A stretch of DNA of 64,000 bases from Mesorhizobium_K quangtriensis (GCF_040081925.1 NZ_JBEBMF010000002.1:1302001-1366000), one strand, 5' to 3'; positions 43,947 to 52,667 are shown, counted from the stretch's first letter. Numbers and translations: made by a program. Notes: generated by a model not told the origin, from the sequence alone.

Positions 43947-44707
43947 GTTGCCTCCTCCTCTTGGGCAATGCCAGCGAACGCGCCGAGGGAGACAAGCCCG
44001 ACAAGCGCGGCGCCGAAATCAAAATCCGGTTGATAGGCCCGCCCGGCGGCGCGGCCCAGCGTCTCCCCGGAGAACAGAGCCTCTGCGAAGGTCGCATCGT
44101 GTTCAGGCAGGATGCGTACGCAGACTTCCTGTCTCGGGCGCACGACCAAAACCGTCTCGGCGTTGGTCGAACGCATTGGGGCAACGACATTGCCCTGATG
44201 CGCCTCCCAGATCGAACCGGCCGGAAAGCGCGAACGAATGATTGTTGCCGCGGGATGTATCGCAAGCTTTGCGTCGCTGAGCAGTTCAGGTGCAAGCGCC
44301 GCCAACTCATCGATACCAAGCGGGCTGTCATCGCTGGCGTGGTAGGCAACCGTCCAGGCCGCCTCGATGCGCGCGACGTCAGCAAGGTAGGGCAGTCCAT
44401 CCGCCGGCCCGAAGCCTGCGATGAAATCGGCAAAGCCATCACCGTAACGAAACATCAGCGGCGAACTAGGCTTGTTCAGACCCGCATAGACCCTCGCCAT
44501 GCCTGCGAAAAATTCCTCGTCCACCAATCGCCGGACAATGGGAAAGCGCTTAGCTAGACCCCCCGTCAGGCTGACGAAGACGTTGTTGCGATAGACCGCG
44601 AACCTGGCGGGATCGCCTGCGCCGCGCGCAGTTGTCACGCCGTCGGGTAGCGCGGCGCGCGGGTCGAGAAGGGCTCTGGCGAAGGCCGCCTGCGTTGCCT
44701 CGAACAT
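43943..44707 (-). CDS. DUF2063 protein (BufC-like partner of MNIO enzyme)
   Basis: This 254-residue protein carries the DUF2063 N-terminal domain (FAVYRNNVFVSLTGGLAKRFP, then VDEEFFAGMARVYAG), formerly described as a putative DNA-binding domain. In MNIO systems this partner (BufC or HvfC) binds the precursor leader and presents it to the oxygenase. Its start codon shares one base with the stop of the MNIO gene, and its stop overlaps the DoxX start, so the three are strongly coupled. Confidence 0.88.
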   Translation of the reverse strand: MFEATQAAFARALLDPRAALPDGVTTARGAGDPARFAVYRNNVFVSLTGGLAKRFPIVRRLVDEEFFAGMARVYAGLNKPSSPLMFRYGDGFADFIAGFGPADGLPYLADVARIEAAWTVAYHASDDSPLGIDELAALAPELLSDAKLAIHPAATIIRSRFPAGSIWEAHQGNVVAPMRSTNAETVLVVRPRQEVCVRILPEHDATFAEALFSGETLGRAAGRAYQPDFDFGAALVGLVSLGAFAGIAQEEEAT

Positions 44708-45594
44708 CAGGCGGCCCGATGCCTCAGGTTGCGCCGTGCGGTTTCGGCGGTAAGCGCAGCATCGACCCGCTGCCCTTCCGCAAACAGATTTGCAAAATCA
44801 GGCACGTCATTGTCCCACTCGACCAGTGTGGCAACCGGTCCTGAACGTGAAAGCGTATGTTCGTAGAGGAGAAATACGTCGCTCTTCACCGCGCTCCCAT
44901 GCGCGTCGATCAGCAGCCGGTCGCCGACGCCGTCGACAGTTTCGTCGTAGCCGCCAAGATGGATTTCACCGACAAGGTCGACCGGGAAACGATCGATGTA
45001 GGCGAGTGGATCGAGCTTGTGGTTCACCGCCGAGACCATGACGTTGTTGACGTCGAGCAGCAGGCCGCACCCGGTGCGTGTGGCGACTGCTGCGAGAAAG
45101 TCGATCTCGTCGATCGTGCTTTCCTGGAACAGGATGTAGGTCGACGGATTTTCGAGCAGCATGCGGCAACCGAGCACCTCTTGCGCTTCGTCGACATGCG
45201 CGGCGACGCGCTCCAGCGTTTCGTCCGTATAGGGCAGCGGGAGCAAGTCGTTCAGGAAACCCTCGTCGTGCGTCGACCAGGCGAGATGCTCGGAAAAGCT
45301 GTGCGGACGATAGCGCTCGATCAGCTTTTTCAGGCGCGCCAGATGTGCCTTGTCCAAGGGGCCGGCGGCGCCGATCGAAAGCCCTACGCCATGCAATGAA
45401 AGCGGATAGCGCTCCGTGATGGCTTCCAGATATCGATGCGGCGCGCCGCCGTCGCCCATGTAGTTTTCCGCATGCACCTCGAAAAAGCCGACGTCGGGAC
45501 GGCTGTCGAGAATGTCGGCGTAGTGTTCGGGTTTCAGGCCCAACCCCGCTCGTGGTGGCAGGCGATCGGTTTGGCTCGTCATCTTAGGGGTCAT
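44707..45594 (-). CDS. MNIO (DUF692) multinuclear iron oxygenase, BufB-like
   Basis: This 295-residue TIM-barrel enzyme belongs to DUF692/MNIO, iron-dependent oxidases that modify cysteines in ribosomal peptides. Likely iron ligands are seen in SLHGVGLS (His68), SEHLAW (about 101-106), LLENPS (Glu149), LLDVNN (Asp181), GEIHLGGY (Glu210, His212), IDAHG (Asp230, His232) and the following YEH. In Caulobacter bufferin biosynthesis the BufB enzyme converts precursor cysteines to thiooxazoles that bind copper. The start could be 45594 or 45582; neither has a strong ribosome binding site. The stem-loop before it may tune its level relative to the precursor. Confidence 0.92.
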   Translation of the reverse strand: MTPKMTSQTDRLPPRAGLGLKPEHYADILDSRPDVGFFEVHAENYMGDGGAPHRYLEAITERYPLSLHGVGLSIGAAGPLDKAHLARLKKLIERYRPHSFSEHLAWSTHDEGFLNDLLPLPYTDETLERVAAHVDEAQEVLGCRMLLENPSTYILFQESTIDEIDFLAAVATRTGCGLLLDVNNVMVSAVNHKLDPLAYIDRFPVDLVGEIHLGGYDETVDGVGDRLLIDAHGSAVKSDVFLLYEHTLSRSGPVATLVEWDNDVPDFANLFAEGQRVDAALTAETARRNLRHRAA

Positions 45595-45621
45595 GGCAGA
45601 CCTGTTGGTTTGTCGATGGAA

Positions 45622-45648
45622 GGGGAGGCCGGTGGCGCTGGCCTCCCC
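45622..45648 (-). promoter_or_regulatory. intercistronic stem-loop between bufA and bufB
   Basis: GGGGAGGCC and GGCCTCCCC form a perfect 9-bp stem with a 9-nt loop, 10 nt after the bufA stop. With no T run it is more likely a partial terminator or mRNA-processing/stability element than a full stop. Confidence 0.6.
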
Positions 45649-45658
45649 GACTGGAAGC

Positions 45659-45946
45659 TTACATTGCCTTGGGTTCGAGCGAGCCCATGTGGCCGTTCAC
45701 ATCCATCGTGGTGCAGGTACCGGCAGGCACGGCTTTCCACGCATTGCCCTGATAGTCCATGGTCGACGTGCCGGCGCAGGTTGTGCCGGCGCCGGCGGCG
45801 CAGTCGTTTTCCCCGGCGAGCGCGATGCCGTAGCATTTCTCCTTGCCGCTCATCTGTTCCGCGGTCATTGGCGCCGCGAACGCGGCTGTCGACAGGGCGG
45901 CCGAAAGGGATCCGGCTAGCGCCAGAGCGATGGTGTTGCGGTTCAT
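45659..45946 (-). CDS. DUF2282 bufferin precursor, BufA1-like
   Basis: This 95-residue precursor has a Sec-type signal peptide (hydrophobic residues 6-24, cleavage probably after AFA24). A DUF2282 core follows, with four cysteines: Cys38 in KEKCYGIA, Cys49 in NDCAAG, Cys57 in TTCAGTS and Cys78 in AGTCTT. Bufferins are copper-binding peptides made from such precursors by an MNIO and its partner, then exported to the periplasm. AGGAGGA lies before the ATG. It heads the operon, with a matching ECF promoter and a leader hairpin upstream. The pathway role is by family and context. Confidence 0.92.
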   Translation of the reverse strand: MNRNTIALALAGSLSAALSTAAFAAPMTAEQMSGKEKCYGIALAGENDCAAGAGTTCAGTSTMDYQGNAWKAVPAGTCTTMDVNGHMGSLEPKAM

Positions 45947-45971
45947 GTAACAGTCCTCCTGGAGGGTTTCT

Positions 45972-45996
45972 GGTGTCCGTCTTTCGGGCGGACACC
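45972..45996 (-). promoter_or_regulatory. hairpin in bufA leader
   Basis: GGTGTCCG and CGGACACC pair perfectly around a 9-nt loop. It lies between the predicted transcription start and the bufA start codon, so it may stabilise or regulate the mRNA leader. Confidence 0.5.
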
Positions 45997-46002
45997 ATCG
46001 AC

Positions 46003-46028
46003 TTCGCTTTGGGAAAGCGCGTCGTTAC
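46003..46028 (-). promoter_or_regulatory. ECF-type promoter of bufferin operon
   Basis: On the minus strand GTAACG (46028-46023), a 16-nt spacer and CGAA (46006-46003) match the known GTAAC/CGAA pattern of SigF-type ECF promoters. The leader to the bufA ATG would be roughly 50 nt. Confidence 0.68.
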
Positions 46029-46073
46029 GGCCTCACCGTTTCGTGATTGACTTTCACTCGCGAAGGCTCAGGT

Positions 46074-46099
46074 GTAACAAGGCCGCCCTGCGCGGCGAA
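46074..46099 (+). promoter_or_regulatory. ECF-type promoter of sigma gene
   Basis: GTAACA (46074-46079), a 16-nt spacer and CGAA (46096-46099) have the same form as the opposite promoter. Transcription would begin around 46106, very near the sigma gene start. Confidence 0.62.
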
Positions 46100-46113
46100 C
46101 AGGAGAATGTCTC

Positions 46114-46650
46114 GTGGATGGCGGCGAGGAAGCCGAACTGGCGCGGCTGCTCAGGACCGCACTCCAGGGTGACGAAAAGGCCTATGCCGAGTTTCTTCGC
46201 CGGGCTGCGTCACTTGTCCGCGGCTTTGCGCGCAAGCGCTTGGCGCAGGGCAGTATCGATCCCGAGGATGTCGTGCAGGAAACGCTTCTGGCAATCCATC
46301 TGAAACGCCACACCTGGCAGAGCGACCTGCCGGTCGGCCCGTGGCTTTACGCCATCGCGCGCTTCAAGATGATCGATGCGTTTCGGAAAGTAGGCAGGCG
46401 CATGGAGGTTGTCCTCGACGACGCCTTCGATCCACCCGCGCCGGAGCCGGAGGAGGCTGCAAGCGAACGCGACATCGGCCGCGTGCTCGACAGTCTGGCG
46501 CCCGGCCAGCGCGCCGTGGTTTCCTCGATCTCGGTCGATGGCCGCTCCATCGGCGAGACGGCCGAGGCGCTCGGCATGACGGAAGGAGCGGTGCGCGTCG
46601 CCCTGCATCGCGGCCTTGCCGTCATTGCGAAGAAGTTTGGGCGGGGCTGA
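46114..46650 (+). CDS. ECF sigma factor, SigF-like
   Basis: This 178-residue extracytoplasmic-function sigma factor has region 2 at about residues 20-85 (DPEDVVQETLLAIHLKRHTW, then YAIARFKMIDAFRK) and region 4 at about 122-172 (LDSLAPGQRAVVSSISVDG, then GMTEGAVRVALHRGLA). It is followed by an NrsF-type anti-sigma gene, as in Caulobacter where SigF-NrsF controls metal-stress genes including a bufferin operon. The likely start is GTG 46114 with AGGAGA upstream; the ATG at 46107 is out of frame. A matching promoter in front suggests autoregulation. Confidence 0.88.
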   Translation: MDGGEEAELARLLRTALQGDEKAYAEFLRRAASLVRGFARKRLAQGSIDPEDVVQETLLAIHLKRHTWQSDLPVGPWLYAIARFKMIDAFRKVGRRMEVVLDDAFDPPAPEPEEAASERDIGRVLDSLAPGQRAVVSSISVDGRSIGETAEALGMTEGAVRVALHRGLAVIAKKFGRG

Positions 46651-47288
46651 TGGACACGGAACAACTCATCAGGACACTTTCAGCCGACGCAGCTCGCCCC
46701 GCTCTGCCGATGGCGCGCGCCTGGTCGCTCGCCGCGGGCGCAGCTTTTGTTGTCGCCGCCGCCGTGTTCTTCATCGCGATCGGCCCGCGTCCCGACATCG
46801 CTGCGGCAGCCGAGACGCCGCGCTTTCTCTTCAAGTTTGTGGTCACGCTGACGCTTCTCGGCACCGCCTTTCTCGCGCTGAAGTCGCTCGCCCGGCCGGG
46901 CGCGTCGGTGCCGTCCGTCCTGCCCATGTTGCTCCTGGCGCCTGCGTTGCTGCTCGTCGCTGCCGGCTTGGAAATGATGGTCGTTCCCGTCGATGAACTT
47001 CGTCAGCGCTGGATCGGCAGTAACGCGATGCTCTGCATGACGTTCATCCCGCTCATCGGCATCGGGCCGCTCGCCGCGTTTCTGGTCGCTCTGCGCCACG
47101 GGGCTGCTACCCGTCCTGAGCTCGCCGGAGCGGTCGCCGGCCTCGTCTCGGGCGGCCTGGCGGCGACATTCTATGCGGCGCATTGCTTTGACGATTCGCC
47201 GCTGTTCGTCGCGACGTGGTATCCGCTGGCGATTGCAATCCTTGTAATTGCCGGCGCGTTGGCTGGGCGCACTTTCGCCAGGTGGTGA
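46650..47288 (+). CDS. nrsF: NrsF (DUF1109) anti-sigma factor
   Basis: This 212-residue inner-membrane protein has about six helices and belongs to DUF1109/NrsF, which holds a SigF-type ECF factor inactive until metal or oxidative signals arrive. The N-terminal cytoplasmic stretch is MDTEQLIRTLSADAARP. Two cysteines lie in SNAMLCMTFIPL and AAHCFDDSP; in Caulobacter NrsF conserved cysteines are needed for the stress response. The start shares one base with the sigma stop (TGATG), so the pair is co-translated. It ends 49 bp before the remains of a histidine kinase. Confidence 0.87.
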   Translation: MDTEQLIRTLSADAARPALPMARAWSLAAGAAFVVAAAVFFIAIGPRPDIAAAAETPRFLFKFVVTLTLLGTAFLALKSLARPGASVPSVLPMLLLAPALLLVAAGLEMMVVPVDELRQRWIGSNAMLCMTFIPLIGIGPLAAFLVALRHGAATRPELAGAVAGLVSGGLAATFYAAHCFDDSPLFVATWYPLAIAILVIAGALAGRTFARW

Positions 47289-47336
47289 GATGTCTTCGGC
47301 GGGCCGCGACGCTTGTGGCCTGGAGGTTCTTTCCGG

Positions 47337-48355
47337 CTATGAGAGATTCGCTTCGGGTTCCGCGTCGATGACCTCGAAGCGCATTTCCTGACCGGATGAC
47401 GACATGACGATCCTCACCGTTCCGGCAGCCGGCGAGTGCAGCACGCCGTTCTCGACGATGTTGCGAAGTGCCGTCGTCGCGAGTGCCCGGTCGCAGGCGA
47501 CGATCCCTTCATGGGCGCCCTGCACGTCTATCACGACGGCACGGCGCGCAACAAGGCTCTCCACGGACTGCAAGCTATCGCGGATGATCGCCGCGCGATC
47601 GGCGGATAAATTGGTCCCCCGCTCCTCATTCGCGTCGGCCGCCGCCAGATCGAGCAGTTGCCGGACCAGCCGCAACGAGCGGTCGACCCCACCCGCGACC
47701 TGTTCGAGCGCGTGGCGACGGATCCCGGGATCATCCGACGCCAGCGCGATCTGCGCCTGTGTCTTCAAGCCGGTGAGCGGGGTCTTCAACTCGTGGGCGG
47801 CGAAGGCCGTGAAACTCTTCTCCCGCTCCCGAGTACCGACGACGCGGCCGAACAGGCCATTGATAGCATCGAGAGCGGCCGCAATTCACCGGGCGCATCG
47901 GGCAGATCGACCGGACGCAGATCGTCGGCTTGTCGCTGGCGGAGAAGTCCTGCCATGCGATCGAGCGGGCGAATGGCGCGCTGAACCGACAGCCAGATCA
48001 GGAGACCGGCGATGGGGAGGACGAGCGTCATCGGCAGCAGCGTGCCGGTCATGACGTCGCTTACGAGCGATCGGAGAACCTGAAGGTTGTCGCCGACCAT
48101 CACCTGAACGCCGCGGTCGGCATTGAGAACTGTGTAGACGCGCCACGTCTCGCCGTCGATCGTGGTCTGCGAGAAGCCGTCATCGCTCGATGCCAGGCGT
48201 TCGCGCGGTGCTGCCTCGGAGCGGCCGACGAGCGTGCCGGCATACTCGCCTTCATTGTCGTGATGACGATCGCAGCACACAAGGCCGGTGACGGTGTCGC
48301 CCGATGGTCGATGCCGGGTCTGGTCGCCGGCATCGTCGCGGCGCGGATCGCCCAT
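47337..48355 (-). pseudogene. frameshifted and truncated sensor histidine kinase
   Basis: Two neighbouring frames hold kinase pieces. The first (from 48355) has a sensor loop (GEYAGTLVGRSEAAP, DGETWRVYTV), a membrane helix and a HAMP domain (VQRAIRPLDRMAGLL). The second frame, reached by a shift of one base near 47870, continues INGLFGRVVGTRER, then AAHELKTPLTGLKTQ with the phospho-accepting His, and NIVENGVLHSP (N box). It stops at EVIDAEPEANLS, before the G boxes of the ATPase. The first membrane helix is also missing and no response regulator is present. It resembles QseC/TctE-type kinases and is surely inactive. Confidence 0.75.
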
Positions 48356-48480
48356 GTCGTCTTGAACCGGAGTACGTTCTCTGAAGATCCGTGGCGTGCG
48401 GTCGCGGTCTGGTAGGGCGGCTTCTTCTGGCCTGCCGGTGTTCTCGCTGCACGTCTGAACTGAGTTGTGGCCTCAGCAAA

Positions 48481-51400
48481 TCAGTCTCGTAAGACCACGT
48501 AGATTGCGGGAATGACAAGCACGGTGAGTGCGGTGGACGAAATCAGACCGAAAAGTAGCGAAATCGCCAAGCCTTGGAAAATTGGGTCGGTCAGAATGAC
48601 CGCAGCGCCGATCATGGCCGCGATCGCAGTAAGCATGATCGGCTTGAAGCGAATAGCGCCGGCCTCGAGAAGTATTTCGACTAGTGGCTGGTCCGGCCGC
48701 CGCGCGTGCCTGATGAAATCCACAAGCAGGATCGAATTGCGCACGATGATGCCGGCGAGCGCGATGAAGCCGATCATGGACGTGGCGGTAAACGGTGCGC
48801 TGAACAGCCAGTGGCCGACCATGATGCCGATGAAGGTCAGGGGGATGGGCGTCAGGATGACCAACGGCAGCTTGAAGGAGTGGAACTGGGCAACGACCAG
48901 GATGTATATCCCGAGGATAGCCACCATGAAGGCGGCGCCCATGTCGCGGAAAGTCACCCATGTGACTTCCCACTCGCCATCCCAGAGCAGGGTCGGGTGC
49001 GTCTCGTCGTCAGGCTGGCCATGCAGCGCGATTTCCGGTTTTGGCACATCGCCCCAGTCAGCGCCGTCGATGGCGGCCGCGACGGCGATCATGCCGTAGA
49101 CCGGCGCCTCGTAGGCGCCTGCCAACTCGCCCGTGATCATTTCCGCTGCACGACCGTTGTGGCGGAAGATTGGAAAGGATGCGGTTTCGCGCGAGACGCC
49201 GACCACGTCGCCGAGTTCGACGACATCGCGCCCGCCCGGCAATGCGTTCGCCGGGACGGGCGTGGTCAATGCGCGCTCGTTTACCGCTTTTGCGCCCTTC
49301 GGCAGGGCGACGACGATCGAGATTGGCTGGCGACCGCCACCACGGTGCGAATAGCCGACCTTCACGCCGCCGTAGAGGGCGCGCAGCGTGTCATACACGT
49401 CGGATTGTTCGACACGATAGTATTCGAGATTGTCCTGATCGATGGCGACGCGCGCGCGCTGAGCCGGCGCCCCATACGAATCGTCCACGTCGACAATGAA
49501 GGGGACGCTCTCGAAGGACTTGCGTACCTTGTCCGCCACGGCGCGCCGGGTTTCCGGATCGGGGCCGTATATCTCGGCGAGCAGCGTACCCATGACCGGC
49601 GGGCCGGGCGGCGGTTCGACGACCTTCACCGAGGTTCCAAGGGGAAGGTCCATCCCGCTCAGGCGCTCGCGGATGTCGAGCGCGATTGCATGGCTGGCGC
49701 GGTCGCGCTCGCTCTTGGGCAGGAGATTGAGCTGGACGTCGCCAAGCTGTGGTGCATTGCGCAGGTAGTAGTGACGCACGAGGCCGTTGAAATTGAAGGG
49801 CGAGGCAGTGCCCGCGTAAGTCTGGAACAAGACGATTTCGGGAACCTCATGGAGACGGTCGACGATTGCCTGCAGGGCGCGGTCGGTCGCCTCGACCGAT
49901 GAACCCTCCGGAAGGTCGACGACAACCTGCAACTCGGCCTTGTTGTCGAACGGCAGCAGCTTGACGGTCACATGCTTGGTGTAGAACAGCGAGAGCGACG
50001 CGAGGGTCGCCACGCCCACCACGGCGAGGAAAATCCATGCTCTTTTCCTCGACTGGAGTATCGGGCGGGCGACGGCAACATAGGCCCTGCCAAGGCGGCC
50101 TCCGTCGGCGTGATCATGCCCGTGCGCGGCGCTATCAGCCTTGCCGAATTTCATCATCAGCCAGGGGGTCAGCATCACAGCAACGAAGAAGGAAAACAGC
50201 ATTGCCGCCGAAGCATTGGCCGGGATCGGGCTCATGTACGGACCCATCATTCCGGACACGAAAAGCATCGGCAGCAGTGCTGCGATAACCGTCAGCGTCG
50301 CCACGATCGTGGGATTCCCGACCTCGGCGACGGCGTCGATCGCCGCGTTCGTGCGCGAGCGTCCGTCCCGCATGGCCCAGTGGCGGGCAATGTTCTCGAT
50401 CACCACGATGGCGTCGTCTACCAGGATGCCGATCGAGAAGATCAGCGCGAACAGGCTGACGCGGTTCAGCGTGTAGCCCATGACGCGCGAGGCGAAGAGC
50501 GTGAGCAGGATCGTCGTCGGAATGACCACCGCGACGACGAGCGCCTCGCGCCAGCCGATGGCTATCGCAACCAGGAAGACGATCGATATCGTCGCCAGCC
50601 CGAGATGGAAAAGAAGTTCGTTGGCCTTTTCGTTGGCGGTCTCGCCGTAGTTGCGCGTGACCGTCATCTCGACGTCTTGCGGGAAAATCTGGCCCCGGAC
50701 CTGCTCGACGCGATGCAGGATTTCCTCGGAGATGACGACAGCGTTCGTGCCGGGCCGCTTGGCGATCGCCAGCGAGACCGCCGGAACCCGTGTCAACCCG
50801 GCATCGGTCTTCCTCACATCGGTGACGCGGTTTTCGTTTGGCTCCGTAGCCAGCACGATCCGGGCGACATCGCGAACATAAACAGGGCGTCCGTCGCGTG
50901 CGGTCAGCAGCAGGTTGCCGATCTCAGGCATGGCCTGGAGCGTCTGCCCGGCGAGTACGGTGCGCTGCTCGCCATCCTCGCGAACCGTGCCGATCCGGAA
51001 CGAACTGTTGGCGCCCGAGACCTTGGCGGACAGCTGCTGCAGCGTGATGCCATAGAGCGACAAAAGCTCGGGGTCGGGCTCGACCCTGATCTCCTCCGGT
51101 TGCTCGCCGACGATGTAGGTCAGCCCGATATCCGGCAGTTTCGACAGCTCAACCTGGAGTTCGCGTGTCAGCCTGGTCAGGTCGTTCGCGCTCCAGCGCG
51201 CCGCCGCCTCCGGCGTCGGCGAAAGCGTCAACACGACGATCGCCACGTCGTCGATGCCGCGGCCGACGATCAGCGGTTCAGGAATGCCGACAGGAATACG
51301 GTCCAGGTTGGCGCGCACCTTGTCGTGGACCCGCAGGATCGCCGCGTCGGCGCTTGTTCCGACCTCGAAGCGCGCGGTGACGACCGTGCCGTCATCCTGC

Positions 51401-51666
51401 GTCTGGGAATAGACATGTTCAACGCCGTCGATGCTCTTGATGATGGTTTCCAGCGGTTCCGTCACCAGCTTGACGGCGTCCTCCGCCTTCAGGCCGTTGG
51501 CGTCGACGTGGATGTCGACCATCGGCACCGAGATCTGCGGCTCTTCCTCGCGCGGCAGCGTCAAAAGGGCGACCATGCCAAGCGCCAGCGACGCCAGCAG
51601 AAAAAGTGGCGTCAGCGGCGAGCCGATAAAAGCGCGTGTCAGATTGCCGGCGATGCCGAGGTTCAT
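48481..51666 (-). CDS. RND efflux permease (HAE1-like)
   Basis: This 1061-residue inner-membrane pump is of the AcrB/MexB type, with twelve helices and two large periplasmic loops. The proton-relay Asp pair is in SIGILVDDAIVVIENI, and the N-terminus LTRAFIGSPLTPLFLL and segment TLPREEEPQISVPMVDI are typical. It exports toxic compounds using the proton gradient. Start and stop codons of the adaptor gene overlap it by four bases. No outer-membrane channel gene is present, so it must use one encoded elsewhere. Its place after sulfide-related genes is unusual. Confidence 0.93.
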   Translation of the reverse strand: MNLGIAGNLTRAFIGSPLTPLFLLASLALGMVALLTLPREEEPQISVPMVDIHVDANGLKAEDAVKLVTEPLETIIKSIDGVEHVYSQTQDDGTVVTARFEVGTSADAAILRVHDKVRANLDRIPVGIPEPLIVGRGIDDVAIVVLTLSPTPEAAARWSANDLTRLTRELQVELSKLPDIGLTYIVGEQPEEIRVEPDPELLSLYGITLQQLSAKVSGANSSFRIGTVREDGEQRTVLAGQTLQAMPEIGNLLLTARDGRPVYVRDVARIVLATEPNENRVTDVRKTDAGLTRVPAVSLAIAKRPGTNAVVISEEILHRVEQVRGQIFPQDVEMTVTRNYGETANEKANELLFHLGLATISIVFLVAIAIGWREALVVAVVIPTTILLTLFASRVMGYTLNRVSLFALIFSIGILVDDAIVVIENIARHWAMRDGRSRTNAAIDAVAEVGNPTIVATLTVIAALLPMLFVSGMMGPYMSPIPANASAAMLFSFFVAVMLTPWLMMKFGKADSAAHGHDHADGGRLGRAYVAVARPILQSRKRAWIFLAVVGVATLASLSLFYTKHVTVKLLPFDNKAELQVVVDLPEGSSVEATDRALQAIVDRLHEVPEIVLFQTYAGTASPFNFNGLVRHYYLRNAPQLGDVQLNLLPKSERDRASHAIALDIRERLSGMDLPLGTSVKVVEPPPGPPVMGTLLAEIYGPDPETRRAVADKVRKSFESVPFIVDVDDSYGAPAQRARVAIDQDNLEYYRVEQSDVYDTLRALYGGVKVGYSHRGGGRQPISIVVALPKGAKAVNERALTTPVPANALPGGRDVVELGDVVGVSRETASFPIFRHNGRAAEMITGELAGAYEAPVYGMIAVAAAIDGADWGDVPKPEIALHGQPDDETHPTLLWDGEWEVTWVTFRDMGAAFMVAILGIYILVVAQFHSFKLPLVILTPIPLTFIGIMVGHWLFSAPFTATSMIGFIALAGIIVRNSILLVDFIRHARRPDQPLVEILLEAGAIRFKPIMLTAIAAMIGAAVILTDPIFQGLAISLLFGLISSTALTVLVIPAIYVVLRD

Positions 51667-52667
51667 GGCAATACGACCTTGTCGCCGTCGCGGAGCCCGC
51701 TGAGTATTTCGATGCGCGGGCCGTCGCCGATCTCGATAGCCTCGCCGAGGATGACCGCGACATCAATTTCGCCCTGCGCGCCGGAGATGCGCACATAGTC
51801 GACCCCGTGCAGGGTCTTGACCGCCTGCGGCGGCACGAGAAGCACTGAACGCTTGCCGACGGGAATGGACACCAGCGTGCGCTCGTTGACGAAGTAGTCG
51901 CCAACGTCCGCGACCTCGACATCGGCAATGACGCGACCATTGTCGATCTCCGGGTAGACCTTGGCGATCGTGCCCTGCCTGGCTTGCGACGGCGCGCTCG
52001 ACAACGACCTTGTAAGACTGCGCTCGCCGACAAGAACCGTATCGCCTTCCTTTATTTCCGAGGCGTGTCGCTCGGGGAGTGAGAGCCGAAGATAGTAGGG
52101 GCCTGTCGCGATGCGGGCGACTTCCTCGCCGGCCATGATCACCGAACCGGGCGTCATGGGAACCGTGAGCACGCGGCCGGTGGCAGGCGCAAGGGTTTCG
52201 CCCTCGCGCGCGCGTTGCTCGACCACCGCCTTGCTGGCCTGTGCGGCCACGACATGGTTGGTTATCACGTCGAGTTGGGTTCTCAGCGCGTCGAGACTGC
52301 TCTGGGTGGCGATACCCTGTGTCAGCAGCTTCTGGATCCGGTCATAGTCCTTCTGGGCATTTTGCAACTGCGACTGCAGCGCTTTCAACTGTGCGTCGGC
52401 AGCCTGCCTTTCCAGTGCAATCTTGTCGTCGACGACGGTGGCGATAACGTCGCCTTCATTCACTTCGCTGCCTTCGCTGACCCGGATGCTGCGGATCGTG
52501 CCGCCGATGCGCGCTCTGGCCGGAACTACGGTTCGGCTCTCGACCTGACCGAACACGGCCTTCATTTCCGCAACGACCGTGGGCGTCACGACGAACTCAG
52601 CCGCAGTGGCCGGCAGAGGCACTGCCGCGAGCAGGGCAGCGCAGATCAACAAGCTTGGCTTCGGCAT
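51663..52667 (-). CDS. RND efflux periplasmic adaptor
   Basis: This 334-residue membrane-fusion protein has a signal peptide (LLICAALLAAVPLPATAAE) and a lipoyl half-motif pair (VSEGSEVNEGDVIATV and REGETLAPATGRVLTVPMTPG). Between them lies a coiled-coil hairpin (about residues 75-145). It links the inner-membrane pump to an outer-membrane channel. The ATG at 52667 has GGAGAA six bases upstream; the longer frame from 53225 overlaps two other genes. It precedes the RND gene by a four-base overlap. Confidence 0.9.
   Translation of the reverse strand: MPKPSLLICAALLAAVPLPATAAEFVVTPTVVAEMKAVFGQVESRTVVPARARIGGTIRSIRVSEGSEVNEGDVIATVVDDKIALERQAADAQLKALQSQLQNAQKDYDRIQKLLTQGIATQSSLDALRTQLDVITNHVVAAQASKAVVEQRAREGETLAPATGRVLTVPMTPGSVIMAGEEVARIATGPYYLRLSLPERHASEIKEGDTVLVGERSLTRSLSSAPSQARQGTIAKVYPEIDNGRVIADVEVADVGDYFVNERTLVSIPVGKRSVLLVPPQAVKTLHGVDYVRISGAQGEIDVAVILGEAIEIGDGPRIEILSGLRDGDKVVLP

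Noticed and set aside
49972..51798. Long plus-strand reading frame of about 600 codons
   Set aside because: It lies opposite the RND permease and adaptor genes and has an unusual Arg/His-rich composition with no family motif. It is an antisense shadow caused by high GC content.
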